A DNA stretch of 64,000 bases, from contig JADHVR010000009.1 in assembly GCA_016783885.1 (NCBI GenBank), forward strand, positions 1 to 64,000, read 5' to 3'. This stretch comes from Bacteroidales bacterium. GTDB taxonomy: Bacteria; Bacteroidota; Bacteroidia; Bacteroidales; JAADJA01. The notes under the pieces were generated by a model that worked only from the letters and a program-made list of their open reading frames with translations, was not told the origin of the DNA and did not search any database. Below are positions 20,247 through 30,865 of the stretch, piece by piece. The position numbers and the translations under genes are program-made. The stretch's first letter is position 1; every line of letters begins with the position of its first letter.

Positions 20247-22199
20247 TTAATCGAAACCAACATAAGAAGGAGCGCCTATATCGAAATTATGAAACCTGAG
20301 ATAAGGCATCTCGGATAAATCAACAATATAACCTTTTGTATCACCAGGAGCATTAGGGAAAAAAGTAAAGCTAAACTGGAATGTTCCAAAAACAAGGTAA
20401 TTATTTTTTATCCGGATTCCCAGGCTGTATCCGCTATACATTGCATTTGAGAATATCCCCCTGTTATCACCGATAAATCCTATATTTACTGCTGCAAAAA
20501 ACGACATCCTGAAGCCATAATAATTAATTGGAGTAAACAGGTTACTTTCCAGATGCAAATAAAATCTTTGCTGACCTTTTAACTCATTTGTTTTTAGCCC
20601 CTTAATTCCGTGATCATTGTTAAGATATATTTTTTGGCCGGGTTGCATGTTTATTCCGGTTATATAATCTATCACTAAAAGATTCCTTATATGATTCTTT
20701 CTAAAATGTATCAGGGGAGCAGCATAATTTAATATTGCGTGAAAGACTTCCTGCTGAGGCTTTTCATTAAGGAAATAAGTGCCATATTCAGCCGAAAGGA
20801 AATATAAGTTGTTTTTTTTTAACACTCCGCCATAAGCTATTTTTATCCCTGTATAAGTTCTGTCGCGAAACTCTGCAAAAGAATATCCCGCGGTTAGTTT
20901 AAATAAAAACCCATACGGTAAATCCTCTGTTTTGCCAAATTCATTCAAATAGCTTACCCTGTAATATTGTTGCTTTGAAAAAGCAATACTACCCAGAATA
21001 TCGCTTTTATTTTTCATTGAAAAGCTGCTGTCGGGTGTTTCCGGTCTGTTAGTATATTGAAGATTAACAAAACGAATAGCAGGCACAAACCAAACGGGAT
21101 AGTCATCCTTTGTTCTCAATCTTTGTAAAGGAAATTGTCTTCCCACCCAAATATCTCTTTGGTTGAACTTTAAAGACCAGGGAGCCTGAGTTGAATCATT
21201 TATCGAATAAGTAATATTCCTTTCCCTCCTGAGAAATGTAATTCCACCACCCCAGTTTACTTTATATGGAATAAATGATCTTGAAAAATCCAACCGGTAA
21301 TCAATTCCTTCATCCGTTTTATCATAACTAAACATACTATTGATAAATGATCGCCTGATATTATTTATAGAGTATGAAAGATAACTCCATACTAATTGCG
21401 GGTGATCATTAGCATTAAACGAAAATGTATTACTGAATTCATGTCCTAAGCCGAGAACATTCACATTTCTTATTTTTAACCTCCATTTTTTAGCCGTAAT
21501 AATTATTGGAATAACTACCCATTCAAATATATCTTTTGTTACTATTAAAACATCAACAGAGTCTTTTGAAATATTATAAATCTGTATTGTGGCATTTTGA
21601 ATATAAGGAAGCTCCCGAAGCAGCTTGGCATTTTCAGCAATAATTGCCGGATTTACCGTATCACCTTCGCTGAAAAGCAAGTTATTAAATATCACTCTAT
21701 CGGATGTATTTATATGAAATTTACTTTTATCTTTTGTTAAACATGTATCGTAATTAACCGAATCAATAAGCGAGGGGCCAAAAACATCTAACTTCATTAT
21801 TTGTACTTTTCGGATAATTCTACCTGAAGAAGCCAAATATGGATCAGTGCTTTTAAACGGTTTGTCAGCTTTAATTACAGTATCGCCAAAAGATACAAAA
21901 GTGGCATTGTAAAGTTCCTTTGTAACCCTGTGTTTTTGTGCAAAACTCTTCAGTTTTGAATAAAAGCGTTTACTGTCTTTTTTAGTAAGGACTTTGGTAG
22001 TATCGTTTACGATTATTACAGTGTCGTTTATAACTTTAATAACACTATCATTTATAATAATTACATTTCCGGCTTTTATTTTAAGTGTATCTGTTTGAAG
22101 TGATCTGGCTGTATCCTGCCCAATAATGAAAATGGAATGCAATATTATTACAAATAATAATCCGGGTTTGATGAATATTTTAATTTTAATCTTTATCAC
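20247..22199 (-). CDS. BamA/Omp85-like outer membrane protein
   Basis: N-terminal POTRA-like segment (IIRKVQIMKLDVFGPSL...LLFSEGDTVNPAIIAENAKLLRELPYIQNATIQI), long beta-strand-rich C-terminus. Confidence 0.65.
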   Translation of the reverse strand: MIKIKIKIFIKPGLLFVIILHSIFIIGQDTARSLQTDTLKIKAGNVIIINDSVIKVINDTVIIVNDTTKVLTKKDSKRFYSKLKSFAQKHRVTKELYNATFVSFGDTVIKADKPFKSTDPYLASSGRIIRKVQIMKLDVFGPSLIDSVNYDTCLTKDKSKFHINTSDRVIFNNLLFSEGDTVNPAIIAENAKLLRELPYIQNATIQIYNISKDSVDVLIVTKDIFEWVVIPIIITAKKWRLKIRNVNVLGLGHEFSNTFSFNANDHPQLVWSYLSYSINNIRRSFINSMFSYDKTDEGIDYRLDFSRSFIPYKVNWGGGITFLRRERNITYSINDSTQAPWSLKFNQRDIWVGRQFPLQRLRTKDDYPVWFVPAIRFVNLQYTNRPETPDSSFSMKNKSDILGSIAFSKQQYYRVSYLNEFGKTEDLPYGFLFKLTAGYSFAEFRDRTYTGIKIAYGGVLKKNNLYFLSAEYGTYFLNEKPQQEVFHAILNYAAPLIHFRKNHIRNLLVIDYITGINMQPGQKIYLNNDHGIKGLKTNELKGQQRFYLHLESNLFTPINYYGFRMSFFAAVNIGFIGDNRGIFSNAMYSGYSLGIRIKNNYLVFGTFQFSFTFFPNAPGDTKGYIVDLSEMPYLRFHNFDIGAPSYVGFD

Positions 22200-22307
22200 A
22201 ATCCAAATTTTTACACTGTGAAAATAAAAAAATTATTAAATATTACATCCAAATTTAAAAAATACTATCTTAGTCATAAAATTTAAAAAATTCAAAATAC
22301 TAAACAA

Positions 22308-22697
22308 ATGACTCACAAAAAGCATAAAAAATTTTCAGTAAAAAAAAGACTTCTTAGTTTTAAATATGCCTTCAGGGGAATTGGCTTCATGATACAAACA
22401 CAACATAATGCCCGGATTCACCTCATAGCAACCATTATTGTAATTTTTTTGGGAGTAACACTAAAAGTCAGTTTAACTGAGTGGTGCCTGTTGATCTTTG
22501 CCATTGGAATAGTTTTATCATCGGAATTATTTAATACTTCTATCGAATTTTTAACAGACTTGTTGTCGCCGGAATATCAAAAAAGAGCAGGTATGGTAAA
22601 AGATATTGCCGCGGGAGCTATGCTGATTTCTGCAATTACATCTGCAATAATCGGATTGATTGTTTTCTTACCCAGGGTAATTCATTTTATTTCTTAA
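22308..22697 (+). CDS. diacylglycerol/undecaprenol kinase family protein
   Basis: GFMIQTQHNARIHLIATI, SSELFNTSIEFLTDLLSPEY, VKDIAAGAMLISAI. Confidence 0.92.
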   Translation: MTHKKHKKFSVKKRLLSFKYAFRGIGFMIQTQHNARIHLIATIIVIFLGVTLKVSLTEWCLLIFAIGIVLSSELFNTSIEFLTDLLSPEYQKRAGMVKDIAAGAMLISAITSAIIGLIVFLPRVIHFIS

Positions 22698-22716
22698 AGA
22701 TAAATCTCAGGCAGTC

Positions 22717-23556
22717 TTATTTTTCGGGATAAGATTTACTTTTTTTCTTTTTTTCCTTTTCATCTTTTCTTTTAATTTTTTTCAACTTATAAGGTCGTGG
22801 CTTTTTATGTCTGCTTTTTGATTTCGTGGCAGAAGGCTCGAGGATGTTTGATTCTTTTCTCTTTGGATATATTTTAAAGATATATTCTATTGATGTATAG
22901 TTAAAATAATCCCTGTTATTGTTTCCTGTCATTGCATCTAATTTATCCGTATCGACCCTTCTTGATGAAGTTTGCAAGCTAATTGCTGACCGTTTATTAA
23001 TATTATAAACAACTCTGATTCCGATAGGGATAACTAATTCAGTTGTTGATTTTTGGCCTTCATAACCAAATGACCCTACTATACTGTCGGTAAATCCGTC
23101 ATATAGCCTTGTCTTAAAATCAATCAGTCCTATTCCAACATTCGCATAAAGACAAAATTTTCTATTTACTCTATTACTAAAGAAGGCAATAAGGTTATAC
23201 TCTGTTTTTAAACTGTATTCAATAAAATTAGCTTTAAAATATTGATTGAAAACATTACCATTATCCCCTCTTTTTTTTTCACCACTTAATTTACCGGCTA
23301 AAATTTGTCCGCCAAGTATGAATAATGAACCAAAATTTTTATAACCGGAAACCCCGAAGGCATAGTTATTTTTAAAAACACCACCTTTTTTAGCCGGGCC
23401 TTCATCAATATCTCCGAAAAAAGATGTTATTCCTGTATTAAAGCTAATCCCAAAATAATTTTTCGAAAAATTATCATCAATCGAGTTAATTTGTGAAAAT
23501 ACAAAGGCAGGACATACTAATATAAAAAAAATAATATGTTTTACCTTACCGTACAT
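22717..23556 (-). CDS. outer-membrane beta-barrel-like protein with Lys-rich tail
   Basis: signal peptide MYGKVKHIIFFILVCPAFVFSQ; GISFNTGITSFFGDIDEG; Lys/Glu-rich C-terminus. Confidence 0.6.
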   Translation of the reverse strand: MYGKVKHIIFFILVCPAFVFSQINSIDDNFSKNYFGISFNTGITSFFGDIDEGPAKKGGVFKNNYAFGVSGYKNFGSLFILGGQILAGKLSGEKKRGDNGNVFNQYFKANFIEYSLKTEYNLIAFFSNRVNRKFCLYANVGIGLIDFKTRLYDGFTDSIVGSFGYEGQKSTTELVIPIGIRVVYNINKRSAISLQTSSRRVDTDKLDAMTGNNNRDYFNYTSIEYIFKIYPKRKESNILEPSATKSKSRHKKPRPYKLKKIKRKDEKEKKKKSKSYPEK

Positions 23557-23622
23557 AAATATTGGTAAATAAATATGTTTTACCAAATAATGGTTATCAA
23601 GAAAGAAAAAAAATAAATATAT

Positions 23623-24996
23623 TCATAAATTGAATTTTTTCATTCTTCTGTCTAAAGATTGCCAGGAAATATTTAAAAAATCAGCAGCCTTTGATTTATT
23701 ATTATTGCCTCGTTCCAATGCTTTTTTTATTAATCTTTTTTCTGAAACTTCCAAATCCCAAATTTCTTCACTTTCCGGCATATTATTAATATTATCGAAA
23801 ATATCAGTTTTCCCAATTTGAAAATCCTCAAGTTTTAAAATGTCATTTTCACTAATTATTATTGCTCTTTCAACCATGTTTCGTATTTCACGTACATTTC
23901 CGGGGAAAGGATATTTAACAAGCTCTTTGGCAATTAGCGGGTCAACTTTTTTAATTGGTTTATTCAGTTTTTTGGAATAATGATCAATAAAATAGTTTAG
24001 TAATAACGGGATGTCTTCTTTTCGTTCTCTGAGTGGAGGCAAATGAATAATGAACGAACTGATTCTGTGATACAGATCGAGCCTGAATTTTTTCTCATAG
24101 CTCATTTTTTCCAGTTCCTGGTTAGAAGCAGCTATCACCCGTACATCCACAACAATTTTATCGTGTGCCCCAACCCTCGATACTTTTCTTTCTTCCAGTG
24201 CTCTTAGCACCTTAGCCTGTTGACTAAGCGGCATATCACCGATTTCATCCAGGAATAAAGTTCCTTTATTAGCAATCTCGAACCAGCCTGCTTTATTTTC
24301 GATAGCCCCTGTAAAAGAACCTTTTTTATGACCGAAGAATTCACTCTCAAAAAGAGTTTCTGTGATAGCCGAACAGTTCACCGAATGAAAATACTGTTTA
24401 TTTCTCTTGCTCATTAAGTGCAATCCACGGGCAACCAACTCCTTTCCTGTGCCGCTTTCGCCTGTAATAAGCACTGTTGTATTCTCCACACTTGAAACTT
24501 TCGACATCATGTTTATTACCGATTTCATTGCTTTGCTCTTCCCGATAAGCTGATGCCCGATTTGCTTTTGAATTTCGTTTGAGATAAGGGAAAATTTTTT
24601 TTCTAATTCTTTATACTTACTATGCAGGTTAATATATCTCGTAGTCCTTTGTATAGCCATGTTTATATCCATCAGCCTGAAGGGTTTCGGAAAAAAATCT
24701 GCAGCGCCGTTTCTCATGGCTTCAATAACACTATTCATATCGCCATGACCCGAAATCATTATCACTTCTAAACCAGGATATGATTCTTTTATTTTTTTTA
24801 ACACCGTAAGTCCGTCCATTTCCGGCAGCTTAATATCCAGAATAACTATATCAATTTTATTTGCACTAAGTATGTTGAAAGCTTCTGAAGGCAATCCGGC
24901 TTTAAAAACCTGAAATTTATTCCTTGTTAAAAATTCGGCAATTTCGTCACGAACTCTTTGTTCATCATCTACTACAAGAATTCTAACCTTTTCCAT
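23623..24996 (-). CDS. sigma-54-dependent response regulator (REC-AAA+-Fis HTH)
   Basis: REC domain; GESGTGKE Walker A; ESEFFGHKKGSFTGA GAFTGA loop; C-terminal NKSKAADFLNISWQSLDRRMKKF. Confidence 0.96.
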   Translation of the reverse strand: MEKVRILVVDDEQRVRDEIAEFLTRNKFQVFKAGLPSEAFNILSANKIDIVILDIKLPEMDGLTVLKKIKESYPGLEVIMISGHGDMNSVIEAMRNGAADFFPKPFRLMDINMAIQRTTRYINLHSKYKELEKKFSLISNEIQKQIGHQLIGKSKAMKSVINMMSKVSSVENTTVLITGESGTGKELVARGLHLMSKRNKQYFHSVNCSAITETLFESEFFGHKKGSFTGAIENKAGWFEIANKGTLFLDEIGDMPLSQQAKVLRALEERKVSRVGAHDKIVVDVRVIAASNQELEKMSYEKKFRLDLYHRISSFIIHLPPLRERKEDIPLLLNYFIDHYSKKLNKPIKKVDPLIAKELVKYPFPGNVREIRNMVERAIIISENDILKLEDFQIGKTDIFDNINNMPESEEIWDLEVSEKRLIKKALERGNNNKSKAADFLNISWQSLDRRMKKFNL

Positions 24997-25027
24997 AAAA
25001 GCGCAATTTGTTTAAATCAAAAATGTA

Positions 25028-26353
25028 TTACTTATTATATTTTGGTAATGAAATTTTTATTTTTGTGAATTTGTTCGTCTCGCTTTCAGCATTTATATGT
25101 CCTTTCATTTCATTCACAATTCCGTAGGTTATTGAAAGTCCTAATCCTGTTCCATCTTTAACATCTTTTGTTGTGAAAAAAGGATCAAAGATATTATCCA
25201 TATTTTTTTGTGAAATTCCAATACCATTATCTTTAACTTCAAATATTATATTATTGTTTTCAATAAAACTGTTGATAGTTATAGTTTTTATGTAATCTTC
25301 GTTGTTTTGTTTTTTTTGCTTTTCTTCAACTGCATATTTAGCATTAGAAAGTAAATTTAAAACTGCTTGTTCAATTCTGTATTTATTTCCTACCGTATAA
25401 CATTTTTCTTTATCCAGGTTTAAATCTATTTTTATATTATGGTTATAATATTGCTTGCTGACCATTGATAAAGCGTTGTGGATAATTTCATTTATTTCGA
25501 CAACATCTGAAGCGGCAACTTGCTGGTCTCTGGAAAACACTCTGACATGATTAATAATTTGCCTGATCCTGTCAATATCTTCGAAAAGCGCATTAATTTT
25601 TGTCGTTAAATATTCTTCCGAAATACTGTTAAGCGATTGTTTAAACAGTATATTGTCCAATCCCATAGAAATTCCGCCAAGGGGCTGATTAATCTCATGC
25701 GCTATACCTGCCGCCAATTCTCCTATTGATTCGAGTTTAGATTTTTGAATCAGAAATCGCTGCTGTTTATGGCGTTTTATTAGTTCTTCTTTAACTCTGT
25801 TTTCAAGTGTTAAATTCAGCTCTTTTAATTCGTCTTCAGCCTGTATCCGTTCTTTTATTTCCCTTTTTAAATCTATTGTGCGTTCTTCTATCCTTTTTTC
25901 AAGTTCTTCGTTAAGCTTTCTAAGATTTTCTTCAGCTTTTTTTCTTTTCCGTTCCTGCTCTTTAACTTCCCGTTCCAACAATATACCCTTTGCAAGTTCT
26001 TCGACGTGTGATATTAGTTTTTTTGTTTCAACAGGCTTTAAAAGAAAACTGTTTACACCTATTTTTATGGCATCTATAAAATATTCGGTTTCGCCATAAG
26101 CCGATAATATAACCAACCTGACATTATTATCCTTCTTTCTTATTTGTTCAATCATGTCTAATCCATCCATAACAGGCATCATTATGTCGGTTATGATTAA
26201 ATCAGGATGATACTTTTTATAAAGCTCCAGACCTTCCTTGCCATTTTCAGCAATATAAAGCTTGGCGACAAACTTATTAAGGATTCTTTCATATATTGCC
26301 CGCAAAAGATACTCGTCTTCAACAAATAATACCGATATATCTAATTTTTCCAC
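25028..26353 (-). CDS. hybrid receiver-histidine kinase (REC-coiled coil-HisKA-HATPase)
   Basis: IITDIMMPVMDG receiver; AGIAHEINQPLGG H box; GTGLGLSITYGIV G2 box. Confidence 0.94.
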   Translation of the reverse strand: MEKLDISVLFVEDEYLLRAIYERILNKFVAKLYIAENGKEGLELYKKYHPDLIITDIMMPVMDGLDMIEQIRKKDNNVRLVILSAYGETEYFIDAIKIGVNSFLLKPVETKKLISHVEELAKGILLEREVKEQERKRKKAEENLRKLNEELEKRIEERTIDLKREIKERIQAEDELKELNLTLENRVKEELIKRHKQQRFLIQKSKLESIGELAAGIAHEINQPLGGISMGLDNILFKQSLNSISEEYLTTKINALFEDIDRIRQIINHVRVFSRDQQVAASDVVEINEIIHNALSMVSKQYYNHNIKIDLNLDKEKCYTVGNKYRIEQAVLNLLSNAKYAVEEKQKKQNNEDYIKTITINSFIENNNIIFEVKDNGIGISQKNMDNIFDPFFTTKDVKDGTGLGLSITYGIVNEMKGHINAESETNKFTKIKISLPKYNK

Positions 26354-26549
26354 TTTCTTCTTTCTTTATAAATTAATTATAACGTATAGATTGTAAAAAA
26401 TTGAACAGCTTTCATTATTAATAGACAAATATAAACAATAAAAGGTTTGAAATAAAATAATCTAATTGAATCATGTTATTTAAAAAATAAAACGAATTAA
26501 AAGAAAGATTTTATTATAATTGCATTTAAAACAGCAAAGGCACTTTTAT

Positions 26550-28277
26550 ATGTATAATTCTTTAGTAAAACTCTTTTTTTTTATTTTGGTTACACAAAAT
26601 ATTTTTGCACAGGAAAAATATCCTCAGGATTATTTCATTTCTCCTCTTTATACCCCTTTAAATCTATCAGGAACATTTGGGGAATTGAGGTCCGATCATT
26701 TTCATTCGGGAATAGATATTAAAACGGAAGAAGTAGAAGGATTTAAAGTATATGCTATTGCCGACGGTTATGTTTCACGAATTAAAATCACACCGGGAGG
26801 TTATGGAAAAGCCATATATATAACCCATCCTAATGGTTATATTTCGGTATATGCCCACCTGCAGAAGTATAATAATTCTATTAATGAATATGTAACAAAC
26901 GAACAATATAAACATGAATCATATACCTTAGACCTGTATCCGGAAAAGGATTTTCTTATAGTAAAAAAAGGTGAGATAATTGCTTTTGCAGGTAACACCG
27001 GCAGATCGGGCGGACCGCATTTGCATTTTGAAATTCGTGATGAAGCTACTCAAAAACCTATTAATCCTTTACTATTCGGATTTGAGGTTAAAGACAAAAT
27101 AATGCCAAAAATAAACCTGCTAAAAGTTTATCCTGCATCTCCCTATGCTTTTATTAATCATAAAAACAAAGCATCTGAGTTTTTCACAAAGTGGAATGGT
27201 TCGTATTATGCGCTTCAAAATAACGATACCATACTGGTTTCAGGTAAAGTTTATTTTGGTGTTAATACTTATGATCCTTTTAACAAGGGCAAGAATAAAA
27301 ACGGTGTTTACTCTATCGAATTATTGGTTGATTCAAACTTGATATATGCACATGATTTAGAAATATTTTCGTTTGCCGAAACAAGGTATTTAAACAGCCT
27401 TATCGATTACAAAGAGTATAAACTGAAAAAACGTATGGTTCAAAAATCATTCATTCAGCCAAATAACCACTTGAGTATATACAAAACAGCCATTAACAGA
27501 GGCATTATTGATTTTAATGATAATAATGTGCACCAGGTAACTTATTTTATTTCAGACCTGGCTGGCAATGTTTCAACACTTTTATTTTATGTTAAAAGCT
27601 CGATCCCTGTTGAAAAAATAATTAGTGACACTGAACAAAAAGAAAAAACAGGCAAATGGTTCAGTTATACAACAAATAATACTTTTAAAACCGACGATTT
27701 AATTTTTGAAGTTCCGGGTAAAGCTATTTATGATACTCTATATTTCGATTATAAGGTTTTACCGGGTCTTAATAATTCATTCTCGAAAGTTTATCAGTTA
27801 CACTATGATTATATTCCATTACATACATGGTGTAATTTATTGATTAAAACCGACACATTACCGGCAGAGTTACAAGAGAAGGCTTTGATTGCAAAGATTG
27901 AGAACAATAATGAATTTACTTCGGTTGGCGGTGAATGGGAAGACGGATACATTAAAACAAGGATAAGAGAATTTGGGGAATATTGTATTTTGACAGATAC
28001 AACACCTCCTGAAATTATTCCTTTCAATATTTCAAATAATAAGAATATTGCAAAACAGGATACAATCAGAATAAAAATTACTGATGAATTGTCAGGAATT
28101 AATTCTTACCGGGGAACATTAAATGGCAAATGGATACTTATGGAGTATGATGAAAAAAACGACTTACTGATCTACAAATTTGATGAATTATTAAATAAAG
28201 GTGAAAATATTTTTATACTCGAAGTTTTTGATAACAAGGATAATTTTGCAAAATATAAGGCAAAATTAATTTATTAA
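26550..28277 (+). CDS. M23 family metallopeptidase, secreted
   Basis: GELRSDHFHSGIDIK, GGPHLHFEIRD; signal peptide; start taken at ATG 26550. Confidence 0.92.
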   Translation: MYNSLVKLFFFILVTQNIFAQEKYPQDYFISPLYTPLNLSGTFGELRSDHFHSGIDIKTEEVEGFKVYAIADGYVSRIKITPGGYGKAIYITHPNGYISVYAHLQKYNNSINEYVTNEQYKHESYTLDLYPEKDFLIVKKGEIIAFAGNTGRSGGPHLHFEIRDEATQKPINPLLFGFEVKDKIMPKINLLKVYPASPYAFINHKNKASEFFTKWNGSYYALQNNDTILVSGKVYFGVNTYDPFNKGKNKNGVYSIELLVDSNLIYAHDLEIFSFAETRYLNSLIDYKEYKLKKRMVQKSFIQPNNHLSIYKTAINRGIIDFNDNNVHQVTYFISDLAGNVSTLLFYVKSSIPVEKIISDTEQKEKTGKWFSYTTNNTFKTDDLIFEVPGKAIYDTLYFDYKVLPGLNNSFSKVYQLHYDYIPLHTWCNLLIKTDTLPAELQEKALIAKIENNNEFTSVGGEWEDGYIKTRIREFGEYCILTDTTPPEIIPFNISNNKNIAKQDTIRIKITDELSGINSYRGTLNGKWILMEYDEKNDLLIYKFDELLNKGENIFILEVFDNKDNFAKYKAKLIY

Positions 28278-28289
28278 GAGCATCTCAAA

Positions 28290-30194
28290 GTGGATATCAG
28301 GCAAATACTTTTAAAATACTGGGGTTTTTCTTCCTTCCGTCCTATGCAGGAAGATATTATTAATTCAATATTGGAAGGAAAGGATACACTTGCGCTGTTA
28401 CCTACCGGTGGTGGCAAATCCATCTGTTTCCAGATTCCCACTTTAGCTAAGGAAGGGTTAAACATCGTTGTTACTCCGCTCATAGCTTTAATGAAAGACC
28501 AGGTTGAAAATCTGAAAAAAAAAGGCATTAAGGCAGTTGCCATATATTCGGGCATGCATCCAAATGAAATAGAAGTAGCTGTTAACAACTGTACTTATAA
28601 TAATGTTAAGTTTTTGTATTTATCGCCCGAACGTCTTGAAACCGACCTGATAAAGCTTAACATTGAAAAAATGAAAGTCAATCTTCTAACTGTTGACGAA
28701 GCACATTGCATTTCACAATGGGGATATGATTTCCGTCCACCCTATCTTAAAATCTCAGATTTTCGGAAATATCTTCCAAACGTTCCTGTGATGGCGCTTA
28801 CCGCTACAGCTACTCCTGAAGTAGTACAGGACATACAGCAAAAATTAGCATTTTCTTCGCCAAATGTATTTCAAAGGAGTTTTGAGAGAAAGAACCTTAC
28901 TTATGTTGTTTTGAAAGAGGAAAACAAACTCAATCGTTTGCTCAAAGTTGTAAACAACCTGAAAGGAAGCGGCATAGTGTATATGAGAAGCAGAAAAAAA
29001 ACAGTTGAAATTGCAGAATTCCTGCAAAAAAATAAAATTACCGCTAATTATTATCACGCCGGACTTGATCATAAAAACAGGGAAGTCAGACAGAATTCCT
29101 GGATGCAAGGTAAAACACAGGTAATGGTGGCTACCAACGCTTTTGGGATGGGGATTGATAAACCGAACGTTAGATTTGTTGTTCATCTGGATATCACCGA
29201 CAGCCTTGAGGCTTATTTCCAGGAGGCAGGAAGAGCAGGGCGCGATGAAAAAAGGTCTTATGCTGTGCTTTTGTACGAAGATGCTGATATAATCGACGCA
29301 AAAAATAATTTAACAGCTCAATATCCCGAATTGAAAACCATCAGGCTGATTTACCAGGCTCTCGGTAATTTTTATCAATTGGCTATAGGCAGCGGAAAAG
29401 ACGTAAGTTTTGATTTTGAAATATCTGAGTTTAGCAGTAATTATAATTTTAAGCAACAAACAGTTTACAACTCTTTAAAATTCCTTGAAAAGGAAGGATA
29501 CATTTTATTACAGGAGATAATAGATGCCGATTCGAGAATACACTTTAAAACTACAAAAGAAGACCTTTATAAATTCCAGGTTGAGAACGTAAAATATGAC
29601 AAATTCATAAAAGTCCTGCTTCGCTCATACAGCGGTTTATTTACAGAATTTGTAAAAATAAATGAAAATGCAATTGCAAAAAGAATTGAATTAAATAAAG
29701 AGCAGGTTGAAAAGTATCTGCAATTACTCGAGAAATATGAAATCTTAACTTATGTAAAACGTAAGCAGAAACCACAAATCACATTTCTGGCTGAACGCCA
29801 GGATTCAAAAGACATTTATATTTCGGACGAAAATTACAGGGACAGGAAAAAAGCATCTGAGAAAAGACTCCGGTCGGTTTTACAATATGTTTCAAATAAT
29901 AATAAATGCCGCAGTCAGCAGCTTCTTGAATATTTTGGCGAAACCAATACAAAGCGTTGCGGCAGATGCGATGTTTGTATCGAACGGAATAAAATAGAAT
30001 TAAGCGAACTTGAATTCGATATAGTTTTAAAACATATTAAACCCATATTAAAATCGAAATCCTGCACCGTTGAAGAAATTACAAAAGAAGTCAAAGGTGT
30101 TAACGAGGATAAAATAATTAAGGTAGTTCAATGGTTATTGGATAATGATAAACTTTATTACGATGATCAACGGAAGTTATCGTGGAAAAGCTGA
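28290..30194 (+). CDS. recQ: ATP-dependent DNA helicase RecQ
   Basis: GGGKSICFQIP, DEAHCISQWGYDFRP, QEAGRAGRDEK, Cys cluster CGRCDVC; GTG start. Confidence 0.97.
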   Translation: MDIRQILLKYWGFSSFRPMQEDIINSILEGKDTLALLPTGGGKSICFQIPTLAKEGLNIVVTPLIALMKDQVENLKKKGIKAVAIYSGMHPNEIEVAVNNCTYNNVKFLYLSPERLETDLIKLNIEKMKVNLLTVDEAHCISQWGYDFRPPYLKISDFRKYLPNVPVMALTATATPEVVQDIQQKLAFSSPNVFQRSFERKNLTYVVLKEENKLNRLLKVVNNLKGSGIVYMRSRKKTVEIAEFLQKNKITANYYHAGLDHKNREVRQNSWMQGKTQVMVATNAFGMGIDKPNVRFVVHLDITDSLEAYFQEAGRAGRDEKRSYAVLLYEDADIIDAKNNLTAQYPELKTIRLIYQALGNFYQLAIGSGKDVSFDFEISEFSSNYNFKQQTVYNSLKFLEKEGYILLQEIIDADSRIHFKTTKEDLYKFQVENVKYDKFIKVLLRSYSGLFTEFVKINENAIAKRIELNKEQVEKYLQLLEKYEILTYVKRKQKPQITFLAERQDSKDIYISDENYRDRKKASEKRLRSVLQYVSNNNKCRSQQLLEYFGETNTKRCGRCDVCIERNKIELSELEFDIVLKHIKPILKSKSCTVEEITKEVKGVNEDKIIKVVQWLLDNDKLYYDDQRKLSWKS

Positions 30195-30211
30195 TGAAAA
30201 TAATGACTAAC

Positions 30212-30333
30212 GCTTTTTCGGATTTAGGCGTGGGAATACAGCGAAGGCTAATCCGAAAGAGCAGGTAGGGCAGACATGTCAGGTCGATTCCGATAATTAT
30301 CGGAAGGACTGTGTGCAAGAGACCTGACTTGTC
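30212..30333. repeat. compound palindromic element
   Basis: stem GCTTTTTCGGATTTAGGC/GCTAATCCGAAAGAGC, stem GACATGTCAGGTC/GACCTGACTTGTC, inner perfect palindrome TTCCGATAATTATCGGAA. Confidence 0.75.
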
Positions 30334-30349
30334 GAAAAATATTATTTAT

Positions 30350-30392
30350 ACTGCAAATATTATCTTATTTTTATTTATAATATTTTTGCAGT
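30350..30392 (+). promoter_or_regulatory. operator-like inverted repeat abutting promoter box TATCTTTG (30392-30399) of the HTH-remnant/hicBA operon
   Basis: ACTGCAAATATTA...TAATATTTTTGCAGT. Confidence 0.5.
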
Positions 30393-30449
30393 ATCTTTGC
30401 ATAAACAAGTCAATAAAGACTTTTTATATACCAAATATTATTTTAAAAT

Positions 30450-30587
30450 ATGGCATTAAAAGACCCAACAATGTTAAACAGAATAAATGATATAATGGGT
30501 TTGCCAAAAGAAGATAAAGACCATATTATTTACGTAATAGATGCAATGGTTAAATCTGTTAAATTAAGAAATATAGCTGCACTTTAA
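30450..30587 (+). pseudogene. 45-aa remnant resembling the C-terminus of an XRE-family regulator, HTH missing
   Basis: MALKDPTMLNRINDIMGLPKEDKDHIIYVIDAMVKSVKLRNIAAL*; resembles the segment after the HTH in XRE regulators. Confidence 0.5.
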
Positions 30588-30598
30588 AATTATTAAAT

Positions 30599-30853
30599 AT
30601 GAAAGTAGAAAAAAGAAATATCAAACATTATCCTGTTTTAATTGAGCAAGACGAAGATAATTTATACATTGTAAGTTGCCCAAGTTTTAAGGGTTGCCAT
30701 TCTTATGGCGAAACTATTGACGAAGCAATGGATAATATTAGAGAAGTTATTGAGCTTTGCCTTGAAGAAGAACAAAATGATTACAAAAGAACAAATCGTT
30801 TTATCGGTTTTAGAGAAATGCAAATACAACAAAATATAGCAACTGCTCAATAA
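30599..30853 (+). CDS. hicB: HicB-family antitoxin
   Basis: HYPVLIEQDEDNLYIVSCPSFKGCHSYGETIDEAMDNIREVIELCLEE. Confidence 0.85.
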   Translation: MKVEKRNIKHYPVLIEQDEDNLYIVSCPSFKGCHSYGETIDEAMDNIREVIELCLEEEQNDYKRTNRFIGFREMQIQQNIATAQ

Positions 30854-30865
30854 TAACCTTATATT

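Noticed and set aside
23533-23586. Alternative start at 23586 for the beta-barrel-like gene with a 12-bp direct repeat (ATATGTTTTACC)
   Set aside because: The downstream start (23556) gives a normal signal peptide; the repeat is too short to interpret.
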